Source: Thermoleophilia bacterium
GTDB taxonomy: Bacteria > Actinomycetota > Thermoleophilia > Gaiellales > SKUG01
Direction: 5' to 3'
DNA: 13,766 bases
Assembly: GCA_025964455.1 (NCBI GenBank)
Contig: JAOPYU010000311.1
Location: forward strand, 1 to 13,766
A model generated the notes under the pieces. It worked only from the letters and a program-made list of their open reading frames with translations, did no database searches and was not told where the DNA came from. Every line of letters begins with the position of its first letter. The stretch's first letter is position 1. The position numbers and the translations under genes were made by a program. Of this stretch, positions 12,240-13,766 are shown piece after piece.

Positions 12240-13124
12240 TCAGCTCGTCGACGGACCCGCGCTGAAGGGCTCGCCCACCTCGACGCGAGAGCCGAGGATG
12301 CGGTTGGGCTGCGTCAGGTCGGGCAGCTCGGACGTCTCGCTCGACCCGAAGGTCGTGTCGTCTTCAGCGCTCTCGGACTGGTCCTCGGAGAATGTCTCCT
12401 TGGCCGTCTCGACGCCTGCGACGACGGCTTCCTGTGCCGTCTCCACCTTGTCCTGTACGAGCTCCTTGCCGGTCTCGACCAGCTCGCTCGCCTTGTCACG
12501 CACCTGCGACTGCAGGGGCGCGAGACGTGCTTCCTCGGCCTGTGTGCGTGGCATGAACGTGCCGGCCAGGGCGCCTGCGGCGAGCGCGGCCATGCCGAGC
12601 AGCTGGCCGTGGTCCTTCACGACGCTGACGGCCTGGTCGCGGCTCGGGATGCGCTCGACGATGACGTCCTTGGCGTGCGATGCGTGCTCGCCCACCATCT
12701 CGGTCGCCGCACCGGCCTTGCCGGTGATCGCGTCCTTTGCGTCGCTCGCCTTGCCGCCGACGCTCTCGCGGATGCCGCCGCCGTCGGAGCTCGACTGGAC
12801 GGTCGTGCTGGCCATCGGGTAGCCGGGGTTCTGCGTCGTGCCGGCGCTGGCACGAGCCTGGAGGTTCTTCGCCAGCATCGCGCCGCCGAAGCTGATCGCC
12901 GCGAGGGGCACGGCGTTGCCGCGAGCGAACGTGCTCCAGCTGCCGGTGGTCGTGTCAGAGTTCATTCCGAGCTTTCCTTTCACGGTGTCTACCGCGTCGT
13001 CGACCTTGGTGGCCACCTGACGCTTCACGTTGAGCTTGTCCTCGAGCGCGTCGATGTCGCGGACGATGAGGTCCCGCATCTGCGCGTTGTGCCGCTTGAT
13101 CAGCCGCTGTGTGCCTTGATCCAT
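12240..13124 (-). CDS. DUF3618-like membrane-associated protein with Ala/Glu-rich helical tail
   Basis: 294 residues from the ATG at 13124, which has an excellent AAGGAGGA (13131-13138, reverse) 6 nt upstream. The open frame before it belongs to the overlapping upstream gene. Residues about 13-50 (NAQMRDLIVRDIDALEDKLNVKRQVATKV) fit the DUF3618 helix pattern. Residues 69-87 (GNAVPLAAISFGGAMLA) are a first hydrophobic stretch. Residues 120-160 are Ala/Lys/Asp-rich amphipathic repeats (GGKASDAKDAITGKAGAA). Residues 173-191 (GQLLGMAALAAGALAGTF) are a second hydrophobic stretch, followed by MPRTQAEEARL, the typical post-membrane motif of this group. The acidic tail has several KELV/KVETAQEAV repeats. 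It overlaps the Holin-X gene by 25 bp and ends the operon. Role unknown; the set is associated with the cell envelope and stress in Actinomycetota. Confidence 0.75.
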   Translation of the reverse strand: MDQGTQRLIKRHNAQMRDLIVRDIDALEDKLNVKRQVATKVDDAVDTVKGKLGMNSDTTTGSWSTFARGNAVPLAAISFGGAMLAKNLQARASAGTTQNPGYPMASTTVQSSSDGGGIRESVGGKASDAKDAITGKAGAATEMVGEHASHAKDVIVERIPSRDQAVSVVKDHGQLLGMAALAAGALAGTFMPRTQAEEARLAPLQSQVRDKASELVETGKELVQDKVETAQEAVVAGVETAKETFSEDQSESAEDDTTFGSSETSELPDLTQPNRILGSRVEVGEPFSAGPSTS

Positions 13125-13534
13125 GCCAGATCCTCCTTCGCTCCATCGATTGCAGTGGTGGGGGCGACGCTCGCGTCCTTGGCCCGTGACTTCGCCGCCA
13201 TCGCCAGACCGCCCGCGACGAGCGCGAAGACGATGCCGGAGATGAGGAAGGCGAGCCATGCGTCGACGACGTTCGCCAGGCCGAAGCCGAGGCTGATGCC
13301 GAACAGGACGAGTGCCGTCTGGACGAACGGGACCGCGGCGGCTCCCATCGCGGCCGCTCCGCCGAGCTGCTTGGCGTTGTCGGCGAGTTCGCGCTTGGCC
13401 AGCGCCACCTCTCCGCGCAGCAGCTCCTGCGAGTGGGACGTCAGGTCGCTGACGATCTCACCGAGCGATCGCGTGTCATCCGGGACCGAGTGACGCGCGT
13501 CCATGTACTGCCGGGACGTGCGGGCGGTAGCCAT
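13100..13534 (-). CDS. Holin-X family (Actinobacterial Holin-X / DUF1469) membrane protein
   Basis: 144 residues. Residues 22-55 (RSLGEIVSDLTSHSQELLRG then EVALAKRELADNAKQ) are the amphipathic N-terminal helix typical of the family. Residues 60-86 and 92-114 are two transmembrane helices with a short turn (NVVDAW), and the tail DGAKEDLAWIK (130-140) is the conserved C-terminal motif. Despite the family name it is a chromosomal protein widespread in Actinomycetota and no lysis role is shown. Its ATG shares one base with the TGA of the upstream gene (TGATG), and its 3' end overlaps the next gene by 25 bp, so the three genes are tightly coupled. Function unknown. Confidence 0.85.
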   Translation of the reverse strand: MATARTSRQYMDARHSVPDDTRSLGEIVSDLTSHSQELLRGEVALAKRELADNAKQLGGAAAMGAAAVPFVQTALVLFGISLGFGLANVVDAWLAFLISGIVFALVAGGLAMAAKSRAKDASVAPTTAIDGAKEDLAWIKAHSG

Positions 13535-13766
13535 CAGTAGGACCCACCTTCCGAACCGACGCCGATCGACGACGTGGACGCGGTGTTCCAGTCCGCGCTG
13601 CGGCTCGTGCTCGTGCTGGCGACCTGGGCCGACGAGCTGACCGGCTTGAACGCGCGCATGAGCGCAAAGCCGGCGCCGAACATGCCAGCGGCGAACATGA
13701 GCGGATGGCGCTGGACCTGGCGGTTGATGTCCTGGGTCATCTGCTCGACCGGGGTCGCCTCGACGT
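13534..13766 (-). CDS. Small membrane protein, 5'-partial, first visible gene of the Holin-X operon
   Basis: The frame stays open to the right edge (VEATPVEQ before the Met at 13740). That Met has no ribosome-binding site, so the gene probably starts outside the window; a start at 13740 would give only 68 residues. The visible part has INRQVQRHPLMFAAGMFGAG, then FALMRAFKP, a single hydrophobic segment. The RHPLxxxxGxxGAGF pattern is typical of the C-terminal membrane segment of DUF3618-type proteins that precede Holin-X genes. It ends in a Ser/Thr-rich tail (SSSAQVASTSTSRSADWN). It overlaps the Holin-X start by one base. The family is tentative. Confidence 0.6.
   Translation of the reverse strand, partial: VEATPVEQMTQDINRQVQRHPLMFAAGMFGAGFALMRAFKPVSSSAQVASTSTSRSADWNTASTSSIGVGSEGGSY

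Noticed and set aside
12195..13493. 432-codon open frame on + opposite the Holin-X operon
   Set aside because: The reverse-strand genes have ribosome-binding sites, overlaps and family motifs. The + frame begins inside the terminator hairpin and shows no family pattern.
12240..13766. Prophage or lysis cassette suggested by the Holin-X name
   Set aside because: There is no endolysin, structural or integrase gene nearby, and the family is a common chromosomal one in Actinomycetota.
1..13766. tRNA, rRNA, riboswitch, CRISPR array or origin
   Set aside because: I read through for cloverleaf-like T-arm motifs, evenly spaced repeats, DnaA-box clusters and long structured leaders and saw none. The sequence is nearly filled by coding regions.

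Overview
The window is a stretch of very GC-rich chromosome with almost no space between genes. Codon third positions are nearly all G or C. The gene set is a CarD-type RNA polymerase-binding protein, a DUF6328 membrane protein, a DUF3618/Holin-X operon, a YbdK-type ligase and a cutinase-like hydrolase. This points to an Actinomycetota chromosome. A deep lineage such as Thermoleophilia is possible, but that is an inference I cannot test here. I see no rRNA, tRNA, CRISPR array or phage structural gene. No gene-free stretch exceeds about 200 bases.

Layout. The left edge (2-292, +) is the 3' end of a YczE/YitT-type membrane protein. It converges on a divergent CarD-like gene (315-794, -). A small membrane-anchored coiled-coil protein (924-1289, +) is transcribed away from CarD. 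Next comes a complete IS481-family insertion sequence (1291-2398, transposase on -) with imperfect terminal inverted repeats and a perfect 6-bp target duplication, GCTAGC. It sits exactly where the coiled-coil gene and a 5'-3' exonuclease gene (2400-3329, -) once met tail to tail. Upstream of the exonuclease, overlapping it by ATGA, is a DsbA/FrnE-like thioredoxin-fold protein with a winged-helix-like C-terminal extension (3326-4216, -). A DUF6328 membrane protein (4263-4760, +) is divergent from it and converges on an M20 metallopeptidase (4765-6114, -).

From 6316 to 12179 everything reads rightward: a YbdK-type carboxylate-amine ligase, a MOSC-domain protein, a membrane-anchored tandem AAA+ ATPase, the AzlC/AzlD branched-chain amino acid exporter pair, and a cutinase-like alpha/beta hydrolase. 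This run ends at a strong hairpin (12178-12212). On the other side of the hairpin, reading leftward from the right edge, is an operon of a 5'-partial small membrane protein, a Holin-X family membrane protein and a DUF3618-like protein. This is an envelope-associated set common in Actinomycetota, not a prophage.

The most interesting material is the IS element. Its NCTAGN-type target carries overlapping TAG stops on both strands, so the insertion left both flanking proteins unchanged, and the target itself supplies the stop codon of the transposase. Two hairpins upstream of the transposase look like insulation against read-through from the exonuclease gene, which reads in the same direction. 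Next in interest are the single-pass tandem AAA+ ATPase with unequal pore loops, the CarD-like protein lacking the family's DNA-wedging tryptophan, and the DsbA plus winged-helix fusion coupled to a stand-alone exonuclease. Several genes without a Shine-Dalgarno sequence carry a TANNNN box 5-7 nt before the start, which suggests leaderless transcription.
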